Assembly: GCA_947453155.1 (NCBI GenBank)
Contig: CANGFE010000003.1
Location: 1-64,000 of the forward strand
Reading direction: 5' to 3'
Origin: Beijerinckiaceae bacterium
GTDB taxonomy: Bacteria; Pseudomonadota; Alphaproteobacteria; Rhizobiales; Beijerinckiaceae
DNA length: 64,000 bases
Shown here in pieces: positions 1 through 10,721 of the stretch. The stretch's first letter is position 1. Every line of letters starts with the position of its first letter. The position numbers were made by a program, and so were the translations under genes. The notes beneath the pieces were generated by a model. It was not told where the DNA came from and ran no database searches. It saw nothing but the letters and a program-made list of their open reading frames with translations.

Positions 1-30
1 ATCAAGAAGTTCTTCCTGCCCAACGGCTGA
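1..30 (+). CDS. rpmI: 50S ribosomal protein L35, C-terminal end (partial)
   Basis: The first 30 bases read in frame as IKKFFLPNG followed by TGA. A C-terminus of the type IKKFLPNGL is what I recall for alphaproteobacterial L35, and rpmI directly precedes rplT in the conserved infC-rpmI-rplT operon. The 5' part lies outside the window. The 47-base gap to rplT holds the rplT ribosome binding site (AGGAG). The call rests on nine residues plus gene order. Confidence 0.75.
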   Translation: MKKFFLPNG

Positions 31-77
31 GACTTCTCCGCCCCTTCCCATCAAGCTTTCTTTCCAGGAGATCAGTC

Positions 78-443
78 ATGGCACGTGTCAAGCGCGGTGT
101 AACCTCGCACGCCAAGCACAAGAAAACCCTCGACGCCGCCAAAGGCTTCTATGGCCGTCGTAAGAACACCATTCGCGCCGCAAAGGCTGCCGTCGACAAG
201 TCGATGCAGTACGCCTACCGCGACCGCAAGAACAAGAAGCGCACGATCCGCGCGCTCTGGATCCAGCGCCTCAACGCGGCCGTCCGCGATCTCGGCCTGA
301 CCTACAGCCGCTTCATCGACGGCCTGACCAAGGCTGGCGTGCAGGTGGACCGCAAGGTTCTCTCCGAACTCGCCATCCACGAGCCGGAAGCCTTCAAGGC
401 CATCGTTGAAAAGGCCAAGTCTGCCCTTCCCGCAACGGCCTGA
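78..443 (+). CDS. rplT: 50S ribosomal protein L20
   Basis: This 121-residue, very basic protein matches L20 from end to end: it starts [16 protein letters not shown] and carries the [13 protein letters not shown] and [21 protein letters not shown] blocks typical of the family. L20 binds 23S rRNA early in assembly of the large subunit. Length is normal (about 117-121). The ATG follows CCAGGAGATCAGTC, a good ribosome binding site. It is the last gene of the rpmI-rplT unit and is followed by a strong terminator before pheS. In enterobacteria L20 represses its own operon; nothing here shows whether that applies. Confidence 0.98.
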   Translation: MARVKRGVTSHAKHKKTLDAAKGFYGRRKNTIRAAKAAVDKSMQYAYRDRKNKKRTIRALWIQRLNAAVRDLGLTYSRFIDGLTKAGVQVDRKVLSELAIHEPEAFKAIVEKAKSALPATA

Positions 444-463
444 GGCAAACCGCTTCGCAAGTT

Positions 464-495
464 AAAAAAGCCCGGCCTTGTTGCCGGGCTTTTTT
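464..495 (+). terminator. Rho-independent terminator after rplT
   Basis: The run AAAAAAGCCCGGC, a six-base loop and GCCGGGCTTTTTT form a perfect GC-rich stem followed by a T run. It ends the ribosomal protein transcript before pheS. The flanking A run means it could also act on the opposite strand. Confidence 0.9.
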
Positions 496-582
496 CATAT
501 CGGGCCGCCTGCCTCGACAAGCTCTGGCCTCTCATGGCACAAGCCGCGCTAACAGCTCTCAATCTTGAAAACGGGACCCGGA

Positions 583-1665
583 ATGTCGGACCTGAACGCC
601 CTCGAAACCGAAACGCTTGCCGCCATTGCCGCGGCAAATGATGAAGCCGCTCTTGAAAATGTGCGCGTTGCCGCGCTCGGCAAGAAAGGCTCGATTTCCG
701 CGCTGCTCGCCACACTTGGCAAAATGTCGCCTGACGAGCGCAAGACCGAAGGCGCCAAAATCAATGTGCTTAAAGACAGGGTCACAGACGCGCTCGCCGC
801 GCGCAAACTTGTCTTGAAAGAAGCCGCCCTCGAAGCGCGCCTCGCCTCCGAGACTGTTGATGTGACGCTGCCCGTGCGCGAAGCGCCTGTCGAGACTGGC
901 CGCATTCATCCGATCTCTCAGGTCATGGATGAACTCACCGCAATTTTCGCCGACATGGGTTTCTCTATCGCTGAAGGTCCGGATGTCGAAGAAGACGACA
1001 TCAATTTCACCAAGCTGAATTTCCCGGAAGGTCATCCGGCGCGTGAAATGCACGACACCTTCTTCTTCAATCCGAAAGAAGATGGCACACGCAAATTGCT
1101 GCGCACGCATACGAGCCCGGTGCAAGTGCGCACCATGCTCAATGTGAAGCCGCCGATCCGCGTGATCTGCCCCGGCCGCACCTATCGTTGCGATTCCGAC
1201 CAGACGCATACGCCCATGTTCCATCAGGTCGAAGGTCTTGTCATCGACAAGTCCGCCAACCTTGGCCATCTAAAATGGATTCTCGAAGAATTCTGCAAAG
1301 CCTTCTTCGAAGTGCCGAATGTGAAAATGCGTTTCCGTCCATCCTTCTTCCCCTTCACCGAGCCGTCGATGGAAGTCGACATTCAGTGCAAGCGCTCGGG
1401 CGGCGAGATTCGTTTCGGCGAAGGCGAAGATTGGCTTGAAATTCTCGGCTGCGGCATGGTGCATCCCAATGTGCTGCGCAATTGCGGTATTGATCCGGAT
1501 GAATATCAAGGCTTCGCCTGGGGCATGGGCATCGACCGCATTGCCATGCTGAAATATGGCATGCCGGATTTGCGCCCCTTCTTTGAAGCGGATCTGCGCT
1601 GGTTGTCGCATTATGGTTTCCGTCCACTCGACCTGCCATCTTTGGCAGGCGGTCTCAGCTCGTAA
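583..1665 (+). CDS. pheS: Phenylalanine--tRNA ligase alpha subunit
   Basis: Catalytic subunit of the heterotetrameric cytoplasmic enzyme that charges tRNA-Phe. The 360 residues show an N-terminal coiled-coil region (about 1-85, binds tRNA), class II motif 2 around [19 protein letters not shown] (197-215), the [16 protein letters not shown] block (251-266) and motif 3 in [13 protein letters not shown] (310-322). I chose ATG 583 (MSDLNALE) over an in-frame TTG 18 bases upstream because family members begin this way and 360 residues is the usual length. It is 15 bases upstream of pheT and co-transcribed with it. No phe attenuator leader was recognised. Confidence 0.97.
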   Translation: MSDLNALETETLAAIAAANDEAALENVRVAALGKKGSISALLATLGKMSPDERKTEGAKINVLKDRVTDALAARKLVLKEAALEARLASETVDVTLPVREAPVETGRIHPISQVMDELTAIFADMGFSIAEGPDVEEDDINFTKLNFPEGHPAREMHDTFFFNPKEDGTRKLLRTHTSPVQVRTMLNVKPPIRVICPGRTYRCDSDQTHTPMFHQVEGLVIDKSANLGHLKWILEEFCKAFFEVPNVKMRFRPSFFPFTEPSMEVDIQCKRSGGEIRFGEGEDWLEILGCGMVHPNVLRNCGIDPDEYQGFAWGMGIDRIAMLKYGMPDLRPFFEADLRWLSHYGFRPLDLPSLAGGLSS

Positions 1666-1680
1666 AGGGAGGGCACGCAT

Positions 1681-4113
1681 ATGAAGTTCACGCTCTCCTG
1701 GCTGAAAGATCATCTCGAAACTGACGCTTCGCTCAACGACATTGTTGAAACGCTGACGCGCATCGGTCTTGAAGTCGAGCATGTCACCGACCCGGCCGAC
1801 ACGCTGAAGAATTTTGTTGTCGGCCATGTGCTCGACGCCCAGCAACATCCCGATGCAGATCGCTTGCGCGTGTGCATGGTGGATGTTGGTACTGGCACAC
1901 CTATTCAGGTCGTCTGCGGCGCGCCCAATGCGCGCACGGGCTTGAAGACAGTCTTCGCTTCGCCCGGCACTTATATTCCGGCCAAAAAATTCACCATCGC
2001 CAAAGGCGTGATCCGCGGCGTGGAATCGCACGGCATGCTTTGCTCGGCGGCAGAACTCGAATTGTCGGAAGATCATGACGGCATTATCGAACTTGCTGAC
2101 AGTGCAACAGCCGGTCAGCGCTATGTCGATTTTGCTGGTCTTGGCGATCCCGTCATCGAAATCAATCTGACGCCGAACCGTGCCGATGCCACAGGCGTGC
2201 ATGGCATTGCGCGCGATCTTGCAGCGGCTGGCCTTGGCCGCTTGAAAGAGCATGCGATCAAGCCGGTGGCTGGAAAATTCCCGTGCCCCGTTTCGGTGAA
2301 ACTAGACTTCGCATCGGGCGAAGAAAATCTCGCACCCGCTTTTGCTCTGCGCCTTGTGCGCGGCGTGAAGAATGGCCCGTCACCTGCCTGGATGCAGAAG
2401 CGTCTGACCTCGATTGGTCTGCGCCCCATCAATGCGCTGGTCGATATCACCAATTACATGACCTTCGACCGTGGTCGCCCTCTGCATGTCTTTGATGCAA
2501 AGAAGGTGGCCGGAAATCTCATCGTGCGTCGCGCCAAGGCGGGCGAAGAGATTGTTGCGCTGGATGGCAAGACCTACAAGCTCGACCCATCGATCATCGC
2601 CATTGCCGATGACAAGGGTGTGGAATCGATTGCCGGCATTATGGGCGGCGAGGCGTCGGGCTGCGATGAAACAACAACCGATGTGTTGATTGAATCCGCG
2701 CTTTGGGATCCTCTCACCATTGCACGCGCTGGTCGCCACCTCGGCATTGTCTCGGATGCGCGCTATCGTTTCGAACGCGGTGTTGATCCCGCCTTCTGCG
2801 TACCGGGTGCAGAACTTGCCACTCATCTCGTGCAAGAGATTTGCGGTGGCGAAGCCTCTGAACTCATCGTCGCCGGAAGTGCTGAAGCGCCAAGCCGCAC
2901 GATTGATTTCCCACTCAATGAAGTGCAGCGCCTTGCGGGCCTCACGCTTGATCCGTCACAAATGGCGGGCATTCTTGAAAAGCTTGGCTTTGATGTTTTG
3001 CGTCAAGCCACCAATGCGAGCCGCGTTTTTGTGAAAGTGCCAAGCTGGCGCGCGGACGTCGAAGGCAAGGCTGATCTTGTCGAAGAAATCGTGCGCATTG
3101 CTGGTCTCGATGCGATCACATCAACGCCGCTTCTGCGCGACAATGCAGCCATCCCTGCACCCATCCTGACGCTCTTACAAAAACGCACGCGCATTGCGCG
3201 CCGTGCGCTTGCCACACAGGGTCTTGTTGAAGCCGTCACTTGGTCCTTCATCTCGAAAGATCGGGCTGAGCTTTTTGGCGGTGGGGCGAAGGAATTGTCG
3301 CTCGCAAATCCCATTGCTGCGGATCTTTCGGATATGCGCCCGAGCCTCTTGCCGGGTCTGCTCGCTGCAGCCCAGCGCAATGCCGATCGCGGCATTGGTG
3401 ATCTGGCTTTGTTTGAAGTTGGTCAGATTTTCAAAGGCGACAAGCCGGACGATCAAAAGATGGCGGCCTCAGCCGTGCGTCGCGGCACAGCGCGCGCTAC
3501 GGGCGCGGGGCGTCATTGGTCGGGCGCTGCACGCTCCGTCGATGTCTTTGATGCGAAGAGCGATGCACTCGCTTTGCTGGCGACCCTTGGCGTTGCCACA
3601 GGTGGCTTGCAGATTGTCGCTGGTGGCCCTTCCTTCTTGCATCCGGGCCGCTCAGGCACATTGCAATTCGGGCCCAAGGGCGTGATCGGCTGGTTTGGTG
3701 AATTCCATCCGCGCGTCTTGGAAGCGCTCGACGTGAATGGTCCGCTCTGCGGTTTCGAGATCATGCTCGATGCGATTCCTGCGCCCAAAGCCAAGCCGAC
3801 GAAGGTGAAAGCCAAACTCGATCTGTCAGATCTCATGCCGCTTGAGCGTGACTTTGCTTTCCTCGTCGATGCGACGGTGCAAGCAGGAGAAATTCTGAAG
3901 AGCGCCTTGGCAGCCGACCGCGCGCTGATCACGGGTGCGAATGTTTTCGACGTCTATTCCGGTACGGGGATTCCCGAGGGTAAAAAGTCGGTCGCCATCA
4001 GCGTGACTTTGCAACCGCGCGACAAGACTCTGACCGATACGGAAATCGAAGCGGTCATGCAAAAGATCGTCGCCGAAGTGACGAAAAAAACCGGCGCGAC
4101 ATTGCGCGGCTAA
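1681..4113 (+). CDS. pheT: Phenylalanine--tRNA ligase beta subunit
   Basis: Structural and editing subunit partnering PheS. The 810 residues follow the full bacterial layout: tRNA-binding OB fold (about 40-150), B3/B4 editing domain (about 210-390, with the LTPNRAD block just before it), B5 domain (about 400-480), a synthetase-like core, and a C-terminal ferredoxin-fold anticodon-binding domain (about 715-809, [17 protein letters not shown]). A clear ribosome binding site (AAAGGGAGGG) precedes ATG 1681. The gene ends at a strong terminator shared with the convergent fumarase gene. Confidence 0.97.
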   Translation: MKFTLSWLKDHLETDASLNDIVETLTRIGLEVEHVTDPADTLKNFVVGHVLDAQQHPDADRLRVCMVDVGTGTPIQVVCGAPNARTGLKTVFASPGTYIPAKKFTIAKGVIRGVESHGMLCSAAELELSEDHDGIIELADSATAGQRYVDFAGLGDPVIEINLTPNRADATGVHGIARDLAAAGLGRLKEHAIKPVAGKFPCPVSVKLDFASGEENLAPAFALRLVRGVKNGPSPAWMQKRLTSIGLRPINALVDITNYMTFDRGRPLHVFDAKKVAGNLIVRRAKAGEEIVALDGKTYKLDPSIIAIADDKGVESIAGIMGGEASGCDETTTDVLIESALWDPLTIARAGRHLGIVSDARYRFERGVDPAFCVPGAELATHLVQEICGGEASELIVAGSAEAPSRTIDFPLNEVQRLAGLTLDPSQMAGILEKLGFDVLRQATNASRVFVKVPSWRADVEGKADLVEEIVRIAGLDAITSTPLLRDNAAIPAPILTLLQKRTRIARRALATQGLVEAVTWSFISKDRAELFGGGAKELSLANPIAADLSDMRPSLLPGLLAAAQRNADRGIGDLALFEVGQIFKGDKPDDQKMAASAVRRGTARATGAGRHWSGAARSVDVFDAKSDALALLATLGVATGGLQIVAGGPSFLHPGRSGTLQFGPKGVIGWFGEFHPRVLEALDVNGPLCGFEIMLDAIPAPKAKPTKVKAKLDLSDLMPLERDFAFLVDATVQAGEILKSALAADRALITGANVFDVYSGTGIPEGKKSVAISVTLQPRDKTLTDTEIEAVMQKIVAEVTKKTGATLRG

Positions 4114-4116
4114 AAC

Positions 4117-4149
4117 AAAAAAGCCCGGGAGTTTCTCCCGGGCTTTTTA
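4117..4149 (+). terminator. Bidirectional terminator between pheT and fumarase
   Basis: AAAAAAGCCCGGGAG, loop, CTCCCGGGCTTTTT: a perfect stem with A run on one side and T run on the other, placed between two convergent stop codons (4113 and 4167). It should serve both genes. Confidence 0.9.
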
Positions 4150-4166
4150 ATTTTAGTGACTACCAA

Positions 4167-5783
4167 TCAGCCGAGATTGAGCTCTTTGAAGAAATCGTTG
4201 CCCTTATCGTCAATGACGATGAAGGCCGGAAAATCTTCGACTTCGATCTTCCAGATCGCTTCCATTCCGAGCTCCGGATATTCCAGAACTTCGACCTTCT
4301 TGATGCAATCCTGAGCCAGACGCGCTGCGGGGCCACCAATCGAGCCCAGATAGAAGCCGCCGTGCTTGGCGCAAGCCTCGCGCACTTCCTTTGAGCGATT
4401 GCCCTTGGCGAGCATCACCATCGAGCCGCCAGCGGCCTGGAATTGATCGACGAAGGAATCCATGCGGCCTGCGGTCGTGGGACCAAACGAGCCTGATGCA
4501 AAACCTTCTGGTGTTTTGGCTGGGCCCGCATAATAGACCGGATGGTTTTTGAAATATTCCGGCATGCCCTGTCCAGCATCCAGACGTTCACGCAATTTCG
4601 CATGGGCTAAATCACGAGCAACAATGATCATGCCGGTGAGCGAAAGACGCGTCTTGATCGGATATTGCGAAAGCGTCGCCAAAATATCTTTCATCGGACG
4701 ATTGAGATCGATTTTGACAACATCTCCACCGAGCGTCGAGCCATCGACTTCGGGCAGATATTTTGCAGGATTATGTTCGAGTTCTTCCAAGAACACGCCA
4801 TCCTTGGTGATCTTGCCAACGGCCTGACGGTCGGCCGAGCAGGACACGCCCATGCCGATGGGCAAGGATGCGCCATGGCGCGGCAGGCGGATCACGCGCA
4901 CGTCATGGCAGAAATATTTCCCGCCAAATTGCGCACCCACGCCGAGCTGCTGCGTCAGCTTGTGAATCTCTTCTTCCATCGCAAGATCGCGGAAGGCCTG
5001 ACCGTCTTCGCTGCCCTCAGTTGGCAGAGCATCCAGGTAACGTGCGGACGCGAGCTTGACGGTCTTCAGATTCATTTCAGCCGACATGCCACCGATGACA
5101 ATCGCCAGATGATAAGGCGGGCAAGCAGATGTGCCGAGCGTCAGAATCTTTTCCTTCAGAAAAGCGATCAAACGATCATGTGTCAGCAACGAGGGCGTGC
5201 CCTGAAACAGGTAGGTCTTATTGGCCGAGCCGCCGCCCTTGGCCATGAAGAGGAATTTGTAAGCGTCTTCACCTTCCGAGAAGATATCAATCTGTGCAGG
5301 CAGATTATTCTTCGTATTCTTCTCTTCGAACATCGAGAGGGGCGCGAGCTGCGAATAGCGCAGATTGCGCTTTTCATAAGCATCCATCACGCCTTCAGCG
5401 AGAGCGCTTTCATCTTCGCCATCGGTCCAGATCAAACGACCCTTCTTGCCCATGACGATGGCCGTGCCTGTGTCCTGACACATGGGCAGAATGCCGCCGG
5501 CAGCAATATTGGCGTTCTTCAACAGATCGAAAGCCACGAATTTGTCGTTGCCGGTTGCTTCCGGATCATCGAGAATTTTGCGCAGCTGTGCGAGGTGGCT
5601 TGGACGCAGCAGATGATTGATGTCCATCATCGCTTGTTCAGCCAGCAAGCGAATGGCCTCGCGGCTGACGGTGAGGACTTCCTTGTCGCCAAGCTTCTCG
5701 ACTTTCACGCCCTCGCTCGTCAATTTGCGATAGGGGGTGTTATCCTTGCCAAGGCGGAAAAGCGGGCGGTGCTGATAGGTCAT
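4167..5783 (-). CDS. Fumarate hydratase, class I (4Fe-4S)
   Basis: Converts fumarate to L-malate in the TCA cycle. The 538 residues match the single-chain FumA/FumB type, with the N-terminal alpha domain and C-terminal beta domain fused. The likely 4Fe-4S ligands are the cysteines in [10 protein letters not shown] (about 105), [10 protein letters not shown] (about 224) and GVSCSADRQ (about 318), the spacing expected for class I enzymes. Such enzymes are oxygen sensitive and unrelated to class II FumC. The ATG at 5783 has only a weak ribosome binding site. It is a single-gene unit, convergent with pheT and divergent from glucokinase. Confidence 0.95.
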   Translation of the reverse strand: MTYQHRPLFRLGKDNTPYRKLTSEGVKVEKLGDKEVLTVSREAIRLLAEQAMMDINHLLRPSHLAQLRKILDDPEATGNDKFVAFDLLKNANIAAGGILPMCQDTGTAIVMGKKGRLIWTDGEDESALAEGVMDAYEKRNLRYSQLAPLSMFEEKNTKNNLPAQIDIFSEGEDAYKFLFMAKGGGSANKTYLFQGTPSLLTHDRLIAFLKEKILTLGTSACPPYHLAIVIGGMSAEMNLKTVKLASARYLDALPTEGSEDGQAFRDLAMEEEIHKLTQQLGVGAQFGGKYFCHDVRVIRLPRHGASLPIGMGVSCSADRQAVGKITKDGVFLEELEHNPAKYLPEVDGSTLGGDVVKIDLNRPMKDILATLSQYPIKTRLSLTGMIIVARDLAHAKLRERLDAGQGMPEYFKNHPVYYAGPAKTPEGFASGSFGPTTAGRMDSFVDQFQAAGGSMVMLAKGNRSKEVREACAKHGGFYLGSIGGPAARLAQDCIKKVEVLEYPELGMEAIWKIEVEDFPAFIVIDDKGNDFFKELNLG

Positions 5784-5914
5784 CTCTGTGTCCCGTGTGG
5801 AATGAGCTGACGCTTTCTAGGGCCTTGCCGCGCGCTTTCCAAGATCACCCAAAGGCGAGGCGGAAACCCGCGGGCTTTGCCGCGAGTTTAGCCCTCAGGC
5901 ATCCGGAGAATGAC

Positions 5915-6910
5915 GTGGAATTTCCCCACCCGCTTCTGGTCTGCGACATCGGGGGGACGAATGTCCGTTCCGCCTTTTTAGGCGCGCGCGGCGCAAGCCC
6001 GATTTTGATCCCCCCGAGACTGATCGCCAGCTTTGCGGGTTTTGCCGATTACGTGGAGGCGATCCTCCAAAACCTAGGCGAGCGGCCGCGCTCCCTGATC
6101 GCCTGTGGGGCAGGGCCCGTCCTGAGCCGCCATCTCCAGCTCACCAATGCCGCCTGGGCGGTAGACGGACCGCAACTCGCCTATAGCCTCGGCCTCTCGC
6201 AAGGCTTGCTGCTCAATGATTTTGAGGCACAGGCGCTGAGCTTACCCATCCATCGCCCAGAATGGCTGCGGATCATCGGGCCAGCACTTCCGCCGGGGCC
6301 GGGCCCTCGGTTGATCCTGGGGCCCGGAACCGGCCTTGGCGTCGCTGCCCTCATCAGCGATGGTACACGCCATCTGTCGCTGGCCAGCGAGGCCGCCCAT
6401 ACCGAATTTGCCCCTCTGGATGACGAGGAGCGCGCGATCTGGGCTGTCTTGGACCGGGTGCATGGTCGAATCACAGCCGAGACGCTGGTTTCTGGTCCCG
6501 GCCTCGCACGTTTGCATCAAGCGCGCGCGCAAGCTCTTGGCTTTGCGACACATGCTTTGGACGGGACTGCGGTGGTTATCGCGGCCAAGAACGATGCCTC
6601 AAGTCAGGCAGCTGAAACTCTGCGCCACTTCTGGAGGCTTGTTGCACGCCTTTCAGGCGATCTCGCGCTTGTTTTTTTGGCGCGCGGGGGCGTGACGCTC
6701 TCGGGCGGCGTTCTGCCCCGTATCACTGAATTTCTGGAGGCTGACCTGTTTCGGAAAAATTTTGAAGCAAAAGCGCCGATGGATGCTCTTGCGCGCTCCA
6801 TTCCAACACAGCTTCTCGAAGCGAATGATGCAGTTCTCATCGGCATGGCGGCCATTGCCGCGCACCCGCAAAATTATGCCATTGATTTTGGCCGACGCGC
6901 CTGGCGCTGA
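5915..6910 (+). CDS. glk: Glucokinase
   Basis: Phosphorylates glucose with ATP. The 331 residues contain the ROK/hexokinase-fold phosphate-binding block LLVCDIGGTNVRSAFL at the N-terminus, the GPGTGLGVAAL block near residue 140, and a late VTLSGGVLPRI segment, all typical of the bacterial glucokinase family. The frame is open upstream to a GTG at 5795, but I place the start at GTG 5915 because a GGAG lies seven bases before it and the conserved sequence starts directly after. Its stop codon abuts the convergent ptsN stop (TGA then TTA with no gap). Sugar specificity is inferred from family only. Confidence 0.85.
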   Translation: MEFPHPLLVCDIGGTNVRSAFLGARGASPILIPPRLIASFAGFADYVEAILQNLGERPRSLIACGAGPVLSRHLQLTNAAWAVDGPQLAYSLGLSQGLLLNDFEAQALSLPIHRPEWLRIIGPALPPGPGPRLILGPGTGLGVAALISDGTRHLSLASEAAHTEFAPLDDEERAIWAVLDRVHGRITAETLVSGPGLARLHQARAQALGFATHALDGTAVVIAAKNDASSQAAETLRHFWRLVARLSGDLALVFLARGGVTLSGGVLPRITEFLEADLFRKNFEAKAPMDALARSIPTQLLEANDAVLIGMAAIAAHPQNYAIDFGRRAWR

Positions 6911-7378
6911 TTAAGCCGCGTTTTGCGAAGATGGTGGCTGAATCAGCATCGTGTAAAGCGCTGCAGCATCGCGCGTTGCGCGCAATTTAGCCGCTGTCAC
7001 CGGATCGCGGAAAACGCGCGCCGTACGCGCCAGAGCCTTTAAATGATCTGCGCCAGCCGTTTCAGGCGCGATCAAAAGAAAGATCAGATCAACCGGTGCA
7101 CCATCGAGCGCTTCATAGTCGATAGGCCGCTCGAGACGCGCAAAGACACCGAAAATACGCCCCGCTTTTGCAAGCTTGCCATGTGGAATGGCAATGCCAT
7201 TGCCCACACCCGTTGAACCCAAGCGCTCACGCTGCAAGAGTGCATCAAAAATTTCGCGTGCGGGAATGCCTGAGACCAGCGCGGCCTTCTCGCTAATTTC
7301 CTGCAAAGCCGCTTTTTTAGATGTGACTTTGAGCGACGGCAGAATGGCGTCAGGGTTAAGCAGATCCTTGAGCGACAT
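6911..7378 (-). CDS. ptsN: Nitrogen-regulatory PTS EIIA protein (EIIA-Ntr)
   Basis: Terminal phosphoryl acceptor of the nitrogen-related phosphotransferase chain (PtsP-PtsO-PtsN), which signals nitrogen and potassium state instead of moving sugar. The 155-residue protein begins MSLKDLLNPDAILPSLKV and carries the phosphorylated histidine in GIAIPHGK (His66), followed by the EIIA core. The open frame extends upstream, but the start at 7378 matches the family and leaves a 76-base gap to hpf. It is the last gene of the lptCAB-rpoN-hpf-ptsN unit, which is its standard place in alphaproteobacteria. Confidence 0.95.
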   Translation of the reverse strand: MSLKDLLNPDAILPSLKVTSKKAALQEISEKAALVSGIPAREIFDALLQRERLGSTGVGNGIAIPHGKLAKAGRIFGVFARLERPIDYEALDGAPVDLIFLLIAPETAGADHLKALARTARVFRDPVTAAKLRATRDAAALYTMLIQPPSSQNAA

Positions 7379-7454
7379 GTTTTTCCGTGACCCGGTCAAA
7401 TACGCAGTTTTTGGAGCAAGAAGCGTGCCGCAGGGGAAACTGCGGCACGAAAAT

Positions 7455-8060
7455 TCAGCGTCCAGACCCGCCAGATGCCCCATCTGTGGGCTCCGGGTCA
7501 ATCCATCCAACATTCCCATCTGGTCGGCGATAGACGATGTTCACACGTCTGTTACCGGCATTCCGGAATACCTGGACCGGTGCGCCTGTGAAATCGAGTT
7601 CCATCACCGCCTCTGCCACGCTGAATGTCTTCAATGCGCTGGTTCTTTCCGCAACGACGACGGGGTGGAAATCGGTTCCCTCCTCATCATCCTCGGGGCC
7701 TTGAATCACATAATCGGCGATGGTTTCACCGGCAACCTGAGCCGAATGATTTTGTGAAGCGCCTGCGTGATGATCTTTTAGGCGGCGCTTATATCGCCGC
7801 AACCGTCCCTCGAGGCGTTCCGCTGCTTGTTCGAAACTCGCATAAGGTTCCTGTGCGCGTCCCTCTGAATGCAGCGTTGTTCCCGATGTCAGATGCAAAG
7901 TGCAATCTGTGCGATAGCCCGATCCTTCATGATCAACGACGATATGCCCTGTGACTGCTCCATCGAAATAGCGCGCGGATGACGTATTCACCCGATCCAA
8001 AATATGTTCGCGCAACGCTTCGCCAATGCTGAAATTCTTGCCAGAAACCCTGAGGCCCAT
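7455..8060 (-). CDS. hpf: Ribosome hibernation-promoting factor, long form
   Basis: Binds the 30S subunit and promotes 100S dimers in stationary phase or starvation. The 201 residues consist of an N-terminal sigma-54 modulation/S30AE domain (about 1-105, MGLRVSGKNFSIGEALREHI to RRYKRRLKDHH), a variable linker, and a C-terminal dimerisation domain (about 140-195, SVAEAVMELDFTGAPVQVFRN). Two-domain length marks it as long HPF instead of the short YfiA/Hpf of enterobacteria. It lies between rpoN and ptsN, the usual context that gave the family its older sigma-54 modulation name. Confidence 0.95.
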   Translation of the reverse strand: MGLRVSGKNFSIGEALREHILDRVNTSSARYFDGAVTGHIVVDHEGSGYRTDCTLHLTSGTTLHSEGRAQEPYASFEQAAERLEGRLRRYKRRLKDHHAGASQNHSAQVAGETIADYVIQGPEDDEEGTDFHPVVVAERTSALKTFSVAEAVMELDFTGAPVQVFRNAGNRRVNIVYRRPDGNVGWIDPEPTDGASGGSGR

Positions 8061-8198
8061 GCTTTGCCCCCAATGCTCGACACATCACCGCGGAAGGCAT
8101 GAAAAGGCATGAGCCTTTCCACTTCCGACCATCACAGGCTAGGCCGGTCTGGTGAAGAAAGAAACACTAACGTTCGGTCAACTTGACTTGTCGGCTAA

Positions 8199-9764
8199 TC
8201 AGGCTTCGTGCTGCATCGCCATTTTTTCGCGGCGGCGCTCGACCGACGAGGGAATACGCAGGCTTTCCCGGTATTTGGCTACCGTGCGCCGCGCAATATC
8301 AATATTCTGTTCCTTGAGCTTTACCACAATCGCATCGTCAGAAAGAATGTCGTTCACAGGTTCGCCATCAATCAATTGCTTGATGCGGAAACGAACGGCT
8401 TCAGCAGAATGTGATTCGCCACCAGAGCGCGCTGGAATGGACGCGGTGAAGAAATATTTCAGTTCGAAAAGTCCACGTGGCGAAGCCATATATTTGTTGC
8501 TGGTGACACGCGAAACGGTGGATTCATGCATACCAATCGCATCCGCGATGGTTTTCAAATTCAACGGGCGTAAATGTTCAACGCCATGCGTGAAAAAAGC
8601 ATCTTGTTGACGTACAATTTCTACAGAGACTTTTAAAATCGTACGCGCGCGCTGTTCCAAAGATTTCGTCAGCCAATTGGCGGTTTGAAGACAATTGGAC
8701 ACAAAGCTTTTATCTGCAGCACTGCCCTGCATTTTTGAGACGCGCGCAGCATAGGTCTGATTGACCAAAACGCGCGGCAGGCCTTCGGGATTTAACTCCA
8801 CATGCCATGAGCCATCAGAAGCCGCGCGCACTGTCACATCCGGAACGACTGTCTGGATCGGGCCGCCACCAAAAGCCCGACCGGGTTTGGGATCAAGGCG
8901 GCGAATTTCAGACACCATCTCCGCGAAATCTTCTTCATCCACGCCGCAGATTTTGCGCAAGTTGACGAAGTCGCGCTTCGCCAACAAAGGCAGATTGTCG
9001 AGAAGCGCCTGCATAGCTGGGTCAAGTCGGTTCTGCTCACGCAATTGAATGGCGAGACATTCAGCCAAATTGCGTGCGCCAATACCGGCGGGATCAAACG
9101 TCTGAATTTTTGCGAGCAAAGCAGAAGCTATCTTTTCAGACGCGCCCAAACGCTCAGCGATCTCTTCAATGCTTTCTGACAGATAGCCCGCTTCATCAAT
9201 CGAATCGATGATGGCCTGACCGATCAAACGCTCAACAGGATCAGACACAGCCAGCGCGAGCTGCTCACCCAAATGATCCTGCAACGTCAATTGCGCGGCG
9301 ACATAGGCCTCTAGATCCGACGCCTCGCCATCAGAGCTGCCAGATGTGCCAGTCCAAGACGTTGCCGAAAGCCCAGAGCCTTCGAGTTCGGTCGGCGTCT
9401 CATGCGGTGTTGGCGCACGATCTGTGTCGAAAGAATTGCCAATCTCTGTGCCGAGATCGGATGCAAGATTGTGACTGTCGGTGGAAAGAGATTCCGTGGC
9501 CCAATCGCCTTCAAGGCGCGAGCGATCACCCGGATCAAAATCCGCGTCGCCATCCCAATGTTCAGCATGTTCAGCCGGCGCGTCAGGAATGGGATCTGGT
9601 CGATCTTCGGCGCGCTCCAACAGGGGATTGCGCTCCAGCTCCTCCTCCACGAAGGCCGCCAATTCGACGTTCGAGAATTGCAGCAGCTTGATCGCCTGCA
9701 GGAGCTGCGGCGTCATGACCAGGGACTGACCCTGGCGTAGCATGAGCTTCGTCGAAAGCGCCAT
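8199..9764 (-). CDS. rpoN: RNA polymerase sigma-54 factor
   Basis: Directs RNA polymerase to -24/-12 promoters that need enhancer-binding activators, for example nitrogen genes. The 521-residue protein has the glutamine- and leucine-rich activator-interacting region at its start (MALSTKLMLRQGQSLVMTPQLLQAIKLLQ), an acidic serine-rich region (about 60-130), the core-binding domain, a helix-turn-helix (ESTVSRVTSNKYM), and the diagnostic RpoN box ARRTVAKYRE at about 491-500. The frame is open for 20 codons upstream; I chose the ATG at 9764 because family members start MALS. It sits between lptB and hpf in the conserved operon. Confidence 0.96.
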   Translation of the reverse strand: MALSTKLMLRQGQSLVMTPQLLQAIKLLQFSNVELAAFVEEELERNPLLERAEDRPDPIPDAPAEHAEHWDGDADFDPGDRSRLEGDWATESLSTDSHNLASDLGTEIGNSFDTDRAPTPHETPTELEGSGLSATSWTGTSGSSDGEASDLEAYVAAQLTLQDHLGEQLALAVSDPVERLIGQAIIDSIDEAGYLSESIEEIAERLGASEKIASALLAKIQTFDPAGIGARNLAECLAIQLREQNRLDPAMQALLDNLPLLAKRDFVNLRKICGVDEEDFAEMVSEIRRLDPKPGRAFGGGPIQTVVPDVTVRAASDGSWHVELNPEGLPRVLVNQTYAARVSKMQGSAADKSFVSNCLQTANWLTKSLEQRARTILKVSVEIVRQQDAFFTHGVEHLRPLNLKTIADAIGMHESTVSRVTSNKYMASPRGLFELKYFFTASIPARSGGESHSAEAVRFRIKQLIDGEPVNDILSDDAIVVKLKEQNIDIARRTVAKYRESLRIPSSVERRREKMAMQHEA

Positions 9765-9926
9765 TTGGCTGATCGATACCCTTTTCGACCGGATCCATAT
9801 CCGGCCCGAAACTTGCATATACACGAATGAGCAGGTGAGGGCTATGCAAACAGCCCAAAACGGGGGCTTTGCAGGCAGGTCTCTGACAAACTTAGTTAAT
9901 TTCCGCCAGCCTGTGACGGAAATCCG

Positions 9927-10709
9927 TCACATCCGGAAATCTTGGCCGAGATAGAAGCGGCGGACATCGGGGTTCGCAACGATGGCGTCCGGCGACCCTT
10001 CGGTCAAAACCTGCCCCGAATGGATGATATAGGCCCGGTCGATCAGGCCGAGTGTTTCGCGGACATTATGGTCCGTGATCAAGACGCCAATTCCGCGCTG
10101 CTTCAAATGGCGAACCAATTGCTGGATATCGCCCACTGCAATCGGATCAATCCCGGCAAAAGGCTCGTCCAACAGCATGAAGCTCGGCTGACCTGCCAGA
10201 GCGCGGGCGATTTCACAACGGCGGCGCTCACCCCCCGATAGAGCGATGGACGGCGCTTTGCGCAGGCGCTTGATGTCGAATTCCTCAAGCAAGGATTCGA
10301 GCGCCTGTTCGCGCTGGTCACGATCGGGCACCGTGTTTTCAAGGACGGCGCGAATATTATCTTCGACATTCAGCCCGCGAAAAATTGAGGCTTCTTGCGG
10401 CAGATAGCCAATGCCCAGGCGCGCGCGGCGATACATGGGCAATTGCGTGACTTCGTGCCCATCAAGATCAATGCGACCACGATCAGGACGCACGAGGCCC
10501 GTGATCATATAAAAAACCGTTGTCTTGCCCGCGCCATTGGGACCGAGCAAGCCCACAGCTTCCCCGCGCCGGACCGACAGACTGACATCCTGCACGACCT
10601 GGCGACCGCCATATGTTTTTCCAAGGCCTGAAGCCGCCAGCCAGCCTTCGCCACGTGCTTGCGTCGAGGGAGTAGCGCTCTGGCCTGTCTTGGTGAGGAT
10701 GGTGGTCAC
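9927..10709 (-). CDS. lptB: LPS export ABC transporter ATP-binding protein LptB
   Basis: ATPase that powers extraction of lipopolysaccharide from the inner membrane with LptF and LptG. The 260 residues show Walker A (GPNGAGKTT, 56-64), the signature LSGGERRR (about 157), and Walker [13 protein letters not shown]. An N-terminal extension of about 25 residues precedes the ABC fold. The start is GTG at 10709, 12 bases after lptA ends. Adjacent lptA and lptC make the LPS role near certain; lptF and lptG are not in the window. A 162-base gap separates it from rpoN. Confidence 0.95.
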   Translation of the reverse strand: MTTILTKTGQSATPSTQARGEGWLAASGLGKTYGGRQVVQDVSLSVRRGEAVGLLGPNGAGKTTVFYMITGLVRPDRGRIDLDGHEVTQLPMYRRARLGIGYLPQEASIFRGLNVEDNIRAVLENTVPDRDQREQALESLLEEFDIKRLRKAPSIALSGGERRRCEIARALAGQPSFMLLDEPFAGIDPIAVGDIQQLVRHLKQRGIGVLITDHNVRETLGLIDRAYIIHSGQVLTEGSPDAIVANPDVRRFYLGQDFRM

Positions 10710-10721
10710 ACGTGTCTCGCT

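Noticed and set aside
464-4149. Repeated AAAAAAGCCCGG hairpins (also at 23848) as a dispersed repeat element
   Set aside because: Each copy is just a GC-rich terminator stem after a gene; similar short stems are common in alphaproteobacterial terminators.
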